Positions 1-9,386 are shown, counted from the stretch's first letter. The stretch: 64,000 nucleotides of DNA from Candidatus Sulfurimonas baltica (GCF_015265455.1 NZ_CP054492.1:2666001-2730000), one strand, 5' to 3'. Translations and numbers: made by a program. The notes: generated by a model not told the origin, from the letters alone.

Positions 1-1138
1 CATTTTCTTCAACTCTAACATTTTCAGCAGTAGCTAAAGCATCAATAATGAATGTAGCTCTTACACTTTTTTCTGAATTTTCTCTAAAAGTTTCACGAAG
101 TGTTTTTAATTTATCTGCATTTTCACGAAGCTCGTTAATCTCATCTTCGCTCATCTCGCCTGCTTTTTTATTTAATGCAACATCAATCTCTTGCTCAACA
201 ACAAACTCTGGTAATGCGAACATCAATTTATCTACAAAACTTTCTAAAAGAGCTGGCTTTAAATCATCATTATAAAGTTTAGCTACGGCCTCATTTTCAA
301 GCTGCTTTTTTATTTGATTTTTTAAGTTCTCTAAAGTCGGATTGTCTTGTCCGGCAAGAATTTTTTCTGCAAGAGCATCATCAATCTCCACTTTTACTTT
401 TTCTTGAATATTATGGACATTTACTTTAAACTCAGCATCTTTTCCAGCTAGTTTATCTCCTCCATAGTTTTCAGGAAAAGTAACTTTTACCACTTTCTCT
501 TCACCTATCTTCATTCCCGCAACTTGATCTTCAAAACCTGGAATAAATTGATTTGAACCAAGAACTAATGCAAACTCCTTAGCTGCACCGCCCTCAAATA
601 ATTCTCCATCAATAGAACCTTCAAAATCTAGTATAACGCTGTCACCCTCTTTTGCCGCTCTTTTTCTTTTAAGATCAATAAACTTTCCTTGAGAATCAGC
701 TAACTTCTCTAGTCTTTCATTAACTTCTTCTTCGCTTGCGCTAGGCTTATTAAATTCATCAACCATATCTGCATAGTTACCAAGGTCAATTTCTGGTCTT
801 AATGCTATTTTTACAATTACATCTATCTTATCATCACTCTTTACAAATTTAGATATGTTTGGCTCTCCAATTAGAGATTCGTTTGCAATTTTCAACTCAT
901 CAAGACCCATGCTTAGAACTTCACGAAGTGCTTCTGCTTCTGCATCTTGAACTAGACGATCTCCATACTGTTTCTTAACCACAGATACAGGCACTTTACC
1001 TTTACGGAAACCTTGGACAGAAGCTGTTTTTGTCAACTCTTTTGCTATTTTTTCTAAGTTTGCATCTATCTTTTCTTTTGGAATTACCGCTTCTATTTCA
1101 GCATTTGCAGCATCAATTTTATTTGTTTTGATTTTCAT
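1..1138 (-). CDS. tig: Trigger factor, C-terminus cut by window edge
   Basis: Ribosome-associated chaperone and peptidyl-prolyl isomerase that meets nascent chains at the exit tunnel. I translated this minus-strand frame from ATG at 1138 (MKIKTNKIDAANAEIEAVIP). It stays open to base 2, about 379 codons. The N-terminal ribosome-binding domain carries the signature GFRKGKVP at about residues 44-51. An FKBP-type isomerase domain follows (EGDSVILDFEGSIDG, then GGAAKEFALVLGSNQFIPGF), then the start of the helical C-terminal domain. The family is usually about 430 residues, so roughly the last 50 lie outside the window. An AAGGAAAT ribosome-binding site precedes the start. It is first in its direction here, separated from lspA by about 90 bases. 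Confidence 0.95.
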   Translation of the reverse strand, partial: MKIKTNKIDAANAEIEAVIPKEKIDANLEKIAKELTKTASVQGFRKGKVPVSVVKKQYGDRLVQDAEAEALREVLSMGLDELKIANESLIGEPNISKFVKSDDKIDVIVKIALRPEIDLGNYADMVDEFNKPSASEEEVNERLEKLADSQGKFIDLKRKRAAKEGDSVILDFEGSIDGELFEGGAAKEFALVLGSNQFIPGFEDQVAGMKIGEEKVVKVTFPENYGGDKLAGKDAEFKVNVHNIQEKVKVEIDDALAEKILAGQDNPTLENLKNQIKKQLENEAVAKLYNDDLKPALLESFVDKLMFALPEFVVEQEIDVALNKKAGEMSEDEINELRENADKLKTLRETFRENSEKSVRATFIIDALATAENVRVEEN

Positions 1139-1229
1139 CAATTTCCTTTATTTAAGTTTGTTATTTATAGTTTTATAACTATTATTTTTAGCAATATTAT
1201 CTAAATTCTGCTTTTGTATATCTTTAAGC

Positions 1230-1685
1230 TCAACTTTTGCACGATTTTGGTCTAAAATTAAGTATTAAAATCCACACGACTGCTACGTCAATCATTACAT
1301 CAGCGAAATTAAATACTGCGAAATCAAACCCGCAGTGCCAATATACCATATCAACTACACCCTCGTGTATAAACCTGTCATAGACATTTGAAAAAGCACC
1401 TCCAAGCATCAATCCTGCAGGGAATGCGTAACAAATATCATTAAGATAAACTACGTAGACTAAAATAGCAATAATAAGTATTAGTTGAATAAATTTTAGC
1501 CACTCATCCAAGAAAGCAAACATTGAGAATGCAACGCCTTTGTTGTAAACCAAAATCAAATCAATGCACTCAGTATAGTAGCGCCAGCCATCTACAAAAA
1601 GTGTTTTTATATTTTGATCAATAATAAAAACACCAACAATTGTAAGGGTTAGTATTGCTAATAAACGCAGAGTCTTATTATGCAT
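1230..1685 (-). CDS. lspA: Lipoprotein signal peptidase (signal peptidase II)
   Basis: Inner-membrane aspartyl protease that cleaves the signal peptide of prolipoproteins after lipidation. The 151-residue protein shows four hydrophobic segments. It has the family motifs around the two catalytic aspartates: SNVYDR at about residues 99-104 and FNFADV at about 126-131. Its length matches the family. The start overlaps the end of glmM by 8 bases, so the two are translationally coupled. A likely client is the lipoprotein encoded at 9387-10238. Confidence 0.93.
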   Translation of the reverse strand: MHNKTLRLLAILTLTIVGVFIIDQNIKTLFVDGWRYYTECIDLILVYNKGVAFSMFAFLDEWLKFIQLILIIAILVYVVYLNDICYAFPAGLMLGGAFSNVYDRFIHEGVVDMVYWHCGFDFAVFNFADVMIDVAVVWILILNFRPKSCKS

Positions 1686-3018
1686 TTAAAGCTTTTTGAA
1701 AAAAATCAACTATATCGTCTACATGTAGATTCATTTTTTTTGCATCCTTGCACTCAAGTAAAATTCTAAGCTTATTCTCTGTTCCTGAATAACGAATAAG
1801 ATGACGAATATTTTTTTCATCCAATTCTAACAACTTAGCTTCCAGCCCCTCAATCTTTTTTAGTGGTTTTTTATTTTTTATATTTATATTTACCAGCTTT
1901 TGAGGATATAGGGGAAACGGGCGAAGAGCCTCTGAAGCTTTTTGATTTGTTTTTATCAAAAGAGAGAGTGTTTGAAGTGCACTCACTAAGCCATCTCCAG
2001 TTTTTGCATAGTCACTTGTTATTACATGTCCGCTCTGCTCTCCGCCAAAGTTAATCCCCTCTTTTTTCATAATCTCTAAAACGTTTTTATCTCCAACATC
2101 AGATCTAAACAGTTTAAGACCTTTTTCCTTCATAAAATCATCCAAGCCTTGATTGCTCATAACAGTAGAGACTATACCGCCCCCTCTTAAAGTGCCATTA
2201 TCATTCATATACGAACCAAGAGCACCCAAAAGCTGGTCCCCGTCAACTATTTCACCTTTCTCATCTACTATAACCAGTCTATCTGCATCACCGTCAAGAG
2301 CTATACCTAAATCTGCTCTGTACTTAACAACAGCTTCGCGTAAATCTTTGGTGTGAAGTGCTCCACACCCCTCGTTTATATTAAATCCATCCGGTTTATT
2401 ATGTAAAACAATAACGTCAGCACCCAGCTCTTCTAAAACAGTAGGACCAACAATATATCCTGCACCATTAGCTGCGTCCAAAACTATCCGCATACCTTTT
2501 AGTGAGATATCTCTAGGAAATGAATTTTTTAGCTGAACAATATAGCGGCCGACTACATCATCAATTCTTTTAGCTTTTCCTATATTTTTTCCGGTAGTTT
2601 GCGCGTCTTGAAGCTTTTCATCATTGAAGTAGATATTTTCTATCTCCTGTTCGGCACATAAAGAGAGTTTATCTCCCTGTCCGTCAAAAAATTTAATTCC
2701 ATTATCTTCATAGGAGTTATGTGATGCACTAATCATAATACCTGCATCACAACGCATATTTTCAGTGATAAAAGCTATTGCCGGGGTTGGCATTGGACCA
2801 ATTTGTACAACATCATAACCAATAGCCGTCAATCCGCTGACTATTGCATTTTCTATCATATATCCACTTCTGCGTGTATCTTTTCCAACCAAAATTTTAT
2901 TAGTTTTAGCGCGAGTTTTAAAGTAAATTCCAGCAGCCATTGCCACTTTCATTGCTAACTCTGCACTTAAAAAAGTACCAGCCTCACCTCTGACTCCATC
3001 TGTTCCGAATAATTTCAT
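1678..3018 (-). CDS. glmM: Phosphoglucosamine mutase
   Basis: Interconverts glucosamine-6-phosphate and glucosamine-1-phosphate on the way to UDP-GlcNAc for peptidoglycan and LPS. From ATG 3018 the protein is 446 residues, the usual family length, and begins [14 protein letters not shown], the standard N-terminus. A longer frame reaching 3066 would add 16 residues unlike the family, so I reject it. The phosphoserine loop SASHN is at about residues 97-101, the metal-binding loop DGDADR is mid-protein, and the C-terminal phosphate-binding loop is [10 protein letters not shown]. Upstream is only a weak GGA-type ribosome-binding site. It leads a glmM-lspA pair. Near its 3' end Leu-His-Val is written as the palindrome CTACATGTAG (1719-1728). 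Confidence 0.95.
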   Translation of the reverse strand: MKLFGTDGVRGEAGTFLSAELAMKVAMAAGIYFKTRAKTNKILVGKDTRRSGYMIENAIVSGLTAIGYDVVQIGPMPTPAIAFITENMRCDAGIMISASHNSYEDNGIKFFDGQGDKLSLCAEQEIENIYFNDEKLQDAQTTGKNIGKAKRIDDVVGRYIVQLKNSFPRDISLKGMRIVLDAANGAGYIVGPTVLEELGADVIVLHNKPDGFNINEGCGALHTKDLREAVVKYRADLGIALDGDADRLVIVDEKGEIVDGDQLLGALGSYMNDNGTLRGGGIVSTVMSNQGLDDFMKEKGLKLFRSDVGDKNVLEIMKKEGINFGGEQSGHVITSDYAKTGDGLVSALQTLSLLIKTNQKASEALRPFPLYPQKLVNINIKNKKPLKKIEGLEAKLLELDEKNIRHLIRYSGTENKLRILLECKDAKKMNLHVDDIVDFFQKALNA

Positions 3019-3164
3019 ACATAATTCCATAATATTTAAGTGAAGTATTTTAACATAATTATCCAAATTATGCCCAAATCATAAAATTCTCCTTGTCTTT
3101 AACTTAATTTTAATTATATTTAAGCTAATATTCTGCACTAAAATTTAATGAGAAGGACTCATAC

Positions 3165-3425
3165 ATGGCAAATCACAAGTCATCAATTAAGAGAATTCGC
3201 CAAACTATCGTTCGTACAGAGCGTAATCGTTTCTACAGAACTCGTCTTAAAAACATTGTAAAAGACGTTCGTTCTGCAATCGAAGCAGGCAATAAAGAAG
3301 ATGCTACATCAGCAATGACAGTAGCTAACAAACAAATTCAAAAATTTGTAAGCAAGGGTATCTTAAAAAAAGAGACTGCTGCTAGAAAAATTAGTCGTCT
3401 ACACAGAGCTGTAAACGCAATATAA
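3165..3425 (+). CDS. rpsT: 30S ribosomal protein S20
   Basis: Small-subunit ribosomal protein that binds 16S rRNA. It has 86 residues, very basic, starting [20 protein letters not shown] as in S20 proteins and ending with the conserved HRAVN. A strong AGAAGGA ribosome-binding site lies 9 bases before the ATG. It is divergent from glmM and sits 13 bases before prfA, a pairing common in Campylobacterota. Confidence 0.97.
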   Translation: MANHKSSIKRIRQTIVRTERNRFYRTRLKNIVKDVRSAIEAGNKEDATSAMTVANKQIQKFVSKGILKKETAARKISRLHRAVNAI

Positions 3426-3438
3426 GGTTAACAATTAA

Positions 3439-4506
3439 ATGTTAGCCGATAAACTAAATCCGTTTATCAATCGTTATAATGAACTTGGCGTTATGCTGAG
3501 TTCACCTGACATAACTTCCGACATCAAAAGAATGACAAAACTCTCCAAAGAACAATCTTCACTTTTAGCAATCGTCAACAAAGCAAAAGAATACAAATCA
3601 GTTATTGCACAAATTGCTGAATCTAAAGAGATGTTGAGTGATCCAGAGATGATAGATATGGCAAAAGAAGAGCTTAAAGAGTTAGAACCTCAACTTCCAA
3701 TTATGGAAGAAGAGATTAAACTTTTGCTTTTACCAAAAGATCCAAATGATGATAGAAATATCATTGTTGAGCTTCGTGCTGGAGCTGGTGGAGATGAAGC
3801 TGCTATCTTTGTTGGCGATCTTTTCGATGCCTACACGCGCTATGCAGATGTAAAAGGGTGGAAGGTTGAGCTTTTAAGCACATCTCCATCTGATGCAGGT
3901 GGATTTAAAGAGGTTATTGCACTTATTAAAGGTGATCAGGTTTATAGTAGATTGAAGTATGAAGGTGGAACTCATCGTGTTCAACGTGTTCCTGCAACAG
4001 AGTCACAAGGTCGTGTTCACACTTCAGCAATTACAGTCGCGGTTATGCCTGAAGTTGATGACGTTGAGATACAGATTAATGAAAATGACCTTAAAATCGA
4101 TGTTATGCGTTCATCTGGCTGTGGAGGGCAAAGTGTAAATACAACAGATTCTGCTGTTAGAATAACACACTTGCCTACTGGTTTGGTTGTAACAAACCAG
4201 GATCAAAAGTCTCAGCACAAAAACAAAGAAAAAGCTATGAAAGTTCTAAAAGCCAGACTTTTTGACCTAGAAATGCGAGAGGCACAAGCAAAAGACAGTG
4301 CAACAAGGTCAGCCCAAGTTGGAACTGGAGATAGAAGTGGAAGAATAAGAACATACAATTATCCACAAAATCGTATTAGCGATCATAGAATAACTTTGAC
4401 ACTTTATAGATTAAATGAGATTATGCATGGTGGACTTCTCGATGAAGTTATTGACAATCTTATAGCAGATCATCAAGCTAAAATTGTTGAAGCTGCAGGG
4501 CTCTAG
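3439..4506 (+). CDS. prfA: Peptide chain release factor 1
   Basis: Recognises UAA and UAG stop codons and triggers peptide release. It has 355 residues, the usual length. The catalytic GGQ is in [17 protein letters not shown] at about residues 229-231. The codon-recognition segment reads [19 protein letters not shown], with PAT in the position of the RF1 tripeptide anticodon region (PxT type, not the SPF of RF2). It is read in tandem with rpsT. Confidence 0.97.
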   Translation: MLADKLNPFINRYNELGVMLSSPDITSDIKRMTKLSKEQSSLLAIVNKAKEYKSVIAQIAESKEMLSDPEMIDMAKEELKELEPQLPIMEEEIKLLLLPKDPNDDRNIIVELRAGAGGDEAAIFVGDLFDAYTRYADVKGWKVELLSTSPSDAGGFKEVIALIKGDQVYSRLKYEGGTHRVQRVPATESQGRVHTSAITVAVMPEVDDVEIQINENDLKIDVMRSSGCGGQSVNTTDSAVRITHLPTGLVVTNQDQKSQHKNKEKAMKVLKARLFDLEMREAQAKDSATRSAQVGTGDRSGRIRTYNYPQNRISDHRITLTLYRLNEIMHGGLLDEVIDNLIADHQAKIVEAAGL

Positions 4507-4533
4507 TCTCCAATAGACTAGGCTTTAGTGCCT
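4504..4533. terminator. Possible bidirectional terminator between prfA and dapF
   Basis: Two small inverted repeats lie back to back between convergent genes: TAGTCT-N5-AGACTA (4504-4520) and AGGC-N6-GCCT (4520-4533). AAATTTT follows on the plus strand. The stems are short, so this is a weak call. Confidence 0.35.
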
Positions 4534-5281
4534 AAATTTTCCACTCTGTTTCAAAAACTCTCTTAACCTTACCCTTAAAAGTAATAGTTTTGTCATTCAT
4601 CCCCAGATAAAGTGTATCTCCACTTTTTGGATAAACCTCAATATCGCCACTAATTTTTTTCTCCATCAATGCTCTGTAAAAACAAGCAGCCATTCCTGTA
4701 CCGCATGCTAAAGTTTCATCTTCAACACCACGCTCATATGTTCTAACTCTTAAATTATTTCCATCAACAAAAGCTATATTTACATTTGCATTATATTTAT
4801 ATCTAAGTTCTCTAGCTTCTAGAATGTCAAACTCTTTTATATTCTCTGTAAAGCTGACCATATGAGGAACACCGGTATCTAGTTTCCACCAGTTTTTTCC
4901 ACCAAATATTATATCTTTTTCTAAAATCTTTGGCGGGGTAAGTTCACTTAGGACCATCCCACTATTTGCATCAACTTCAGCATTTATTACACCAGCTTCA
5001 GTTAAAAAACTCATATTTTTAGGAGCTAGTTCATTATAAAAAGCATAATGAGCACAGGCACGACTTCCATTTCCGCACATCTCTGCAGTGCTTCCATCAG
5101 AGTTATAAAACTGCCACTCAAAATCATATTTATCGTGTGGAACTATAACTATAAGACCATCAGCTCCTACACCCTCTTGTCTATTGCAAACTATTTTTGC
5201 TAATTTACTTCTATCCGCTTTAACATCTGAGTGAAATATAACAAAGTCATTTCCATTTGCGCTATATTTTGATACTTTCAT
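4532..5281 (-). CDS. dapF: Diaminopimelate epimerase
   Basis: Converts LL- to meso-diaminopimelate for lysine and peptidoglycan crosslinks. It is a PLP-independent two-cysteine racemase. Both catalytic cysteines are visible in their motifs: EMCGNGSRACAHYAF at about residues 68-82, and ETLACGTGMAAC at about residues 189-200. The protein has 249 residues and starts MKVSKYSANGNDFV. It is convergent with prfA and lies downstream of coaE on the same strand. Confidence 0.95.
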   Translation of the reverse strand: MKVSKYSANGNDFVIFHSDVKADRSKLAKIVCNRQEGVGADGLIVIVPHDKYDFEWQFYNSDGSTAEMCGNGSRACAHYAFYNELAPKNMSFLTEAGVINAEVDANSGMVLSELTPPKILEKDIIFGGKNWWKLDTGVPHMVSFTENIKEFDILEARELRYKYNANVNIAFVDGNNLRVRTYERGVEDETLACGTGMAACFYRALMEKKISGDIEVYPKSGDTLYLGMNDKTITFKGKVKRVFETEWKI

Positions 5282-5288
5282 TTTTTTC

Positions 5289-5882
5289 CTATAAATACTT
5301 TTCTTTAATCATATCTACAAACTTTTCACACTCCTGCTGGAGGTGCTTTAAGTTTTTAGAATTGTCTATAACCCATGTGGCTCTTTTTTTCTTCTCATCT
5401 ATCGGCATCTGAGAGGCAATTCGTCTGAGTGATTCATCTTTTGAGTAACCATTTCTCTTCATAAATCTCTCTAACTGAATATCGCTTGGGGTATAAACAA
5501 CCACACTCTCTTTTATATCGTATGCACCGTTTTCAAAAAATAGAGGGATGTCTATGAGATACGGGAACTTGAAACTATCCTGCTTAATGCTTCTTGATTC
5601 AATTTCAGCCCTTATTTTCGGATGAAGAAACTCCTCTAATTTTTTCTTAGCATCAGCGTTTGAAAAAACCAAACTTCCAAGTTTGGCTCTGTCAACTTTT
5701 GAGCCATTAACATATTCATCACCAAAATTTTCTTTAACCCAGGAAGAAGAGGCATCCAAGATCTCATGAGATATACTATCGGCATCTATAACCCTCATTC
5801 CATTGAGGGCTAAAAGGGACGCTACAGTACTTTTACCTGTAGCAATTCCACCGGTTAAGGCAATAGCATACTTAAATGCCAT
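5289..5882 (-). CDS. coaE: Dephospho-CoA kinase
   Basis: Last step of coenzyme A synthesis, phosphorylating the 3'-hydroxyl of dephospho-CoA. The P-loop GGIATGKST is at about residues 11-19, and the conserved DAD (VIDADSISHEIL) follows. Its 197 residues fit the family. Its ATG overlaps the stop of the upstream spermidine-synthase-like gene by one base, so the two genes are coupled, with dapF 7 bases downstream. Confidence 0.94.
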   Translation of the reverse strand: MAFKYAIALTGGIATGKSTVASLLALNGMRVIDADSISHEILDASSSWVKENFGDEYVNGSKVDRAKLGSLVFSNADAKKKLEEFLHPKIRAEIESRSIKQDSFKFPYLIDIPLFFENGAYDIKESVVVYTPSDIQLERFMKRNGYSKDESLRRIASQMPIDEKKKRATWVIDNSKNLKHLQQECEKFVDMIKEKYL

Positions 5883-6427
5883 TAGTTTTTAACAATACCT
5901 AAATACTCTTTACGGATATGATTACCCATAGCAAAAGAAGCTACATGTACATCACAGTTGTAATAGCTTAACCCATCAATCATATCTGAACGGTGAAGAT
6001 TAATATCCGCTGTCGGGTGATACTCTTTAGAGCTGAGAAGCGCAGTTGAGCAGTTGCCAAGATTGTATGGCATAATCACTTTAAAGTATCTTCCTAAGGT
6101 TTTCATTAAGCTCTTGTTGGCTTCAGTCTCATCTAAAGCTGGATGAACTGTAACAAACTGCCCATCATCTTGTAAAACACGGTTTACATGTGAGATAAAT
6201 GCTGCATCAGCCTGCATTTCAGAGATAACTACATCATACGCTTTGTCATCTAAAGCGCTAATTGCCTCAAGCTTGCAAGAGATAACTCTTGAACCAACTT
6301 CTGCATGTCTTGCAAGCTCTTCACTTAAAAGTTCTGCTTTCTCACTGATAATTAAAACATTTTTTGGATCTTTATTGGTACACAAAGGGACATGTACCAT
6401 CATTTCTTGGTAAGTAAATTCATTCAT
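5882..6427 (-). CDS. Shortened spermidine-synthase-like protein, probably without the cofactor loop
   Basis: The 181 residues align by eye with the C-terminal two-thirds of spermidine synthases (SpeE): YQEMMVHVPL near the start resembles the YHEMMTHVPL of that family, and the end (LSYYNCDVHVASFAM) resembles the YYNxDIHxAAFALP ending seen in Campylobacterota SpeE. The N-terminal beta domain is absent. The glycine-rich loop that should follow VLIIGGGDGG reads VLIISEKAELLSEE instead. A ribosome-binding site (TTAGGAAAT) sits just before this ATG, so the short form looks genuine rather than mis-started. Aminopropyl transfer activity is doubtful. It may be a non-catalytic or repurposed Rossmann protein. 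Confidence 0.6.
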   Translation of the reverse strand: MNEFTYQEMMVHVPLCTNKDPKNVLIISEKAELLSEELARHAEVGSRVISCKLEAISALDDKAYDVVISEMQADAAFISHVNRVLQDDGQFVTVHPALDETEANKSLMKTLGRYFKVIMPYNLGNCSTALLSSKEYHPTADINLHRSDMIDGLSYYNCDVHVASFAMGNHIRKEYLGIVKN

Positions 6428-6530
6428 TTTTATATTTCCTAAATTTTTAAAAAGATTTTATCATATTTGTATTAAATAGCATTAAAAAGCATAGCAATTA
6501 GATATATTTAAGTATTAATTGATAATTAGA

Positions 6531-6536
6531 TATAAT
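6531..6536 (+). promoter_or_regulatory. -10 box upstream of the DUF2892 gene
   Basis: TATAAT in an AT-rich stretch 32 bases before the ATG at 6569. No clear -35 is visible, which is common for the main sigma factor of Campylobacterota. The ribosome-binding site AGGATATAAA follows. Confidence 0.5.
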
Positions 6537-6568
6537 TTCATCTATATTTAAATCAATTAGGATATAAA

Positions 6569-6757
6569 ATGAATTATAATAAAGTAAAAAGTACATGTAG
6601 AGTTGTTCGTATTGGAGCAGGTGTAGCATTAATTACTACAGGTGTAGTAACAGGCAATGCATGGTTTTATTTAGGTGTTGCACCTTTAGTTGCAGGCATT
6701 GTCAACTTCTGCCCAATATGTATCGTAAGTAAAAAGTGCGACCTTCCTAGTAACTAA
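6569..6757 (+). CDS. Small membrane protein, DUF2892 (YgaP-like) type
   Basis: The 62 residues contain two hydrophobic helices separated by a short turn. The layout VVRIGAGVALITTGVVTG, then GVAPLVAGIVNFCPICIV, fits the DUF2892 transmembrane domain that in YgaP-type proteins is fused to a rhodanese. Here it stands alone. CPIC at residues 49-52 and a further Cys near the C-terminus are notable. A good ribosome-binding site (TTAGGAT) is present. It lies just upstream of the FccB-like gene, but an operator-like palindrome separates them, so they may be separately transcribed. Its exact role is unknown. Confidence 0.75.
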   Translation: MNYNKVKSTCRVVRIGAGVALITTGVVTGNAWFYLGVAPLVAGIVNFCPICIVSKKCDLPSN

Positions 6758-6788
6758 AACTCAACAGTAAGAATCAAGTAAGTCAAAA

Positions 6789-6806
6789 TATGATAATATT
6801 ATCACA
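6789..6806. promoter_or_regulatory. Operator-like palindrome, site A (TATGATA-N4-TATCACA)
   Basis: Inverted repeat 23 bases before the start codon of the FccB-like gene, containing the perfect 14-bp palindrome TGATAATATTATCA. It shares arms and spacing with the sites at 11276, 48609 and 12989. Its place so close to the ribosome-binding site suggests a repressor site over the promoter; this is inference. Confidence 0.55.
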
Positions 6807-6829
6807 AAAAAGTTTTACAAGGGGTTTAT

Positions 6830-8170
6830 ATGGGCATATCAAGAAGAGAGATTCTAACATTGTCAGGTTTAGCAGTTGCATCCTCTGCACTAAGTGCTTC
6901 TGATAAACCAAAAACAAATACTAAAATTAAGAGTGAATATAAAGCTCCAATACCTGATACTACTAAACCAAGAGTAGTTGTTGTAGGCGGTGGGTGGTCA
7001 GGACTCTCAATCGCAAAAAACACAAAAATATTCGCTCCGGATGCAGAAGTAATCTTGGTTGAACAAAGACATGAGTTTACTTCTTGCCCTTTAAGTAATC
7101 TATGGTTAGTTAATAAAATTGAACTTGAATATTTAACACATGATTATCTCCAAGCTGCCAGAAACTACAACTATACTTATTTTCAAGCAACAGCTATCGG
7201 ACTAGATAAAGAGAATCAGATCCTAGAGACTAGTGGCGGTAGTATCAAGTACGACTATTTAGTTATGGCTCCGGGCATTGACTATGATTACTCACGTTGG
7301 ACAAAAGATATAGCTTTTGAAAATAGACTTAGACGTGATTACCCAGCAGGTTTTATCCCAGGCTCTGAGCATATTACGCTAAAGAACAAAATTTTAAACT
7401 TCAAGGGTGGAAACTTCTTGCTAACAGTACCTGCTGGAAACTATAGATGTCTTCCCGCACCTTATGAGAGAGCTTGTATCATAGCTGACCACTTTAAGCA
7501 GAACAACATAAAAGGTAAAGTGATTTTACTTGATGAAAACAATACTATAACTATTAAAGAAAAAGGTTTTCAAAGTGCTTTTACTGAGCTATACGCTGAT
7601 TATATAGAATATGTTCCAAGCTCTGTAATCCATAAAATCGACCTAGACAAAAAAACTGTTTACACAGAGTTTGATGAGTTTGAATTTGAAGATGCCTCTT
7701 TTTATCCTCATGTAAGAGGGGCTAAAGTCCTAGAGAGAATGGGTCTGGCGAAAGATGCAAAAAATATGATGGAAGGTAATATCAACCCTTTGACTTATGA
7801 AGCCATTGATGCAAAAAATGTATTTATAACGGGTGATGCTCGTCCTATGGGATTTTCAAAATCAGGAAATACTTCAAACTCCGAAGGATTCATTGTAGCG
7901 GCTAATATTGCACAAAAAATCAATAAAACACCGGCTTTAGCTTGGGAACCGCCTACTACAACTTGTTTTTCTGCCATATCAACAGAACCTGAAAAAGCAA
8001 TATACATTTATACTCAATACTCATACGACAAAAAGACGAAAGCTTTCGACTTTGCAGGAACAGTAAGTAGTGAAGATTGGAAAAAACACGGCGTAGTAAA
8101 CGCGGACTCAATATATAGTTGGGCTACTGCATTGTATCACGATATGTTTGGTGACACAAAAACTTCCTAA
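6830..8170 (+). CDS. FAD-dependent sulfide dehydrogenase flavoprotein (FccB/SoxF-like), Tat-exported
   Basis: Periplasmic flavoprotein that probably oxidises sulfide, passing electrons to a c-type cytochrome. A Tat signal with SRREIL (residues 4-9) and a hydrophobic stretch starts the 446-residue protein. The FAD-binding VVVVGGGWSGLSIAK is at about residues 49-63. The cysteine in EFTSCPLSNLW sits where flavocytochrome c sulfide dehydrogenases carry one active-site cysteine. A second FAD motif with VFITGDARPMG comes near residue 335. The C-terminal part (CFSAISTEPEKAIYIY) fits the FCSD flavin-binding domain. No haem subunit gene (fccA/soxE) is adjacent, so the electron acceptor is unknown. An AAGGGG ribosome-binding site precedes the ATG. 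Confidence 0.78.
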   Translation: MGISRREILTLSGLAVASSALSASDKPKTNTKIKSEYKAPIPDTTKPRVVVVGGGWSGLSIAKNTKIFAPDAEVILVEQRHEFTSCPLSNLWLVNKIELEYLTHDYLQAARNYNYTYFQATAIGLDKENQILETSGGSIKYDYLVMAPGIDYDYSRWTKDIAFENRLRRDYPAGFIPGSEHITLKNKILNFKGGNFLLTVPAGNYRCLPAPYERACIIADHFKQNNIKGKVILLDENNTITIKEKGFQSAFTELYADYIEYVPSSVIHKIDLDKKTVYTEFDEFEFEDASFYPHVRGAKVLERMGLAKDAKNMMEGNINPLTYEAIDAKNVFITGDARPMGFSKSGNTSNSEGFIVAANIAQKINKTPALAWEPPTTTCFSAISTEPEKAIYIYTQYSYDKKTKAFDFAGTVSSEDWKKHGVVNADSIYSWATALYHDMFGDTKTS

Positions 8171-8193
8171 ACTTGATTTATGCTCTAATAAGG

Positions 8194-8199
8194 TATAAT
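8194..8199 (+). promoter_or_regulatory. -10 box for purM
   Basis: GGTATAATTCC lies 35 bases before the purM ATG and is the typical extended -10 of this lineage. A TTGATT at 8173-8178 is only 15 bases upstream, so its role as -35 is doubtful. Confidence 0.5.
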
Positions 8200-8234
8200 T
8201 CCACACTTAATAAAAATATAGTATGGAGTTATAA

Positions 8235-9233
8235 ATGAGCCAAATTAGCTACAAAGATGCCGGCGTTGACATAGATGCCGGCAATAGTTTCGTTGAAAAC
8301 ATCAAGCCTCTTGTAAAATCAACTAAAATTCCTGGTGTCTTGGGTGGTATTGGTTCTTTTGCAGGTGCATTTGAACTACCAAAAGGTTTTAAAGAGCCTG
8401 TAATGCTTGCGGCTACTGATGGAGTTGGAACAAAATTAAAACTTGCAATTGACTCTGGAATACATAATACTGTAGGAATTGACTTGGTTGCAATGTGTGT
8501 TAACGATCTTCTTTGTAACTTTGGAACTCCATCATTTTTCCTAGATTATTACGCAACTGGTAAACTTGACGTTAAAACTGCGACAAGCGTTGTCGCAGGG
8601 ATAGCTGAAGGGTGCATAAGAAGCGAATGTGCTCTTATTGGCGGCGAGACAGCTGAGATGCCTGGTATGTATTCTGAAAATGATTATGACCTAGCTGGCT
8701 TTGCAGTTGGTGTTGCAGAGAAGAGTGAAATGGATAGAGTTTCTTTAGTACGTGCTGGTCATAAGCTTATAGCACTTCCTAGTTCTGGTCTTCACTCAAA
8801 TGGTTTTTCTTTAGCTAGAAAAGTTCTATTTGAAAAAATGAACTTAGACTTCAATTACGATTTTAATGGCAAGCCTCTTATAGAGACTCTGCTTGAGCCT
8901 ACAAATATCTATGTAAAAACATTCAAAGCACTTAAGAATGAGATAGTAGCAATGGCTCACATTACAGGTGGTGGTATAGTTGAAAACCTACCTCGAGTGC
9001 TTCCCCAAAATTTAAGAGCTGAAGTTAAAAAAGATGCTATTAAAGTTTTACCAATCTTTGACTTAATAGGTCAACATGTAGATTTAAATGAAATGTACAG
9101 AGCGTTCAACATGGGCGTTGGTATGATTCTTGTCGTTGAAGATAAAAATGTAAATACTGTTTTAGCAAAAGCCGAAGGTTCTTATTTGATTGGTGAAATA
9201 AAAGAGGGTAGCCGCGAAGCGGTAATGGTTTAA
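8235..9233 (+). CDS. purM: Phosphoribosylformylglycinamidine cyclo-ligase
   Basis: Fifth step of de novo purine synthesis, closing the imidazole ring to form AIR with ATP. It has 332 residues. It starts with SYKDAGVDIDAGNSFV, typical of the family. ATDGVGTKLKLA, the ATP/phosphate loop IGGETAEMPGMY and the segment AHITGGGIVENLPRVLP are all conserved. A TATAAT box lies 35 bases upstream and the gene appears monocistronic. The repeat element at 9261 follows it. Confidence 0.96.
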   Translation: MSQISYKDAGVDIDAGNSFVENIKPLVKSTKIPGVLGGIGSFAGAFELPKGFKEPVMLAATDGVGTKLKLAIDSGIHNTVGIDLVAMCVNDLLCNFGTPSFFLDYYATGKLDVKTATSVVAGIAEGCIRSECALIGGETAEMPGMYSENDYDLAGFAVGVAEKSEMDRVSLVRAGHKLIALPSSGLHSNGFSLARKVLFEKMNLDFNYDFNGKPLIETLLEPTNIYVKTFKALKNEIVAMAHITGGGIVENLPRVLPQNLRAEVKKDAIKVLPIFDLIGQHVDLNEMYRAFNMGVGMILVVEDKNVNTVLAKAEGSYLIGEIKEGSREAVMV

Positions 9234-9260
9234 ATAATCACTCATACCTCTAATTTATAA

Positions 9261-9369
9261 ACTAGATTCCAAGTCAAGCTTGGAATAACGATATTTTAGT
9301 CATTCTGGACTTGATATTCGTCATTCTGGACTTGATTTTCGTCATTCTGGACTTGATCCAGAATCTAGT
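9261..9369. repeat. Intergenic palindromic repeat element with three 17-bp direct repeats
   Basis: A 109-base unit between purM and the convergent lipoprotein gene. It is bounded by 9-bp inverted ends, ACTAGATTC (9261-9269) and GAATCTAGT (9361-9369). Inside are a hairpin, ATTCCAAG-N4-GCTTGGAAT with some overlap (9266-9286), and three exact copies of GTCATTCTGGACTTGAT at 9299, 9320 and 9341, a 21-base period. Related units lie at 13086 and 20157. It resembles REP/miniature non-coding repeats; there is no coding capacity. Confidence 0.8.
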
Positions 9370-9386
9370 TACACGAAGAGTATAAC

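Noticed and set aside
3019-3066. Longer glmM start
   Set aside because: It adds 16 residues before the conserved [12 protein letters not shown]-terminus.
9299-9357. CRISPR array suggested by three regularly spaced repeats
   Set aside because: Repeat is 17 bases with 4-base gaps (period 21), no spacers of CRISPR length and no cas genes.
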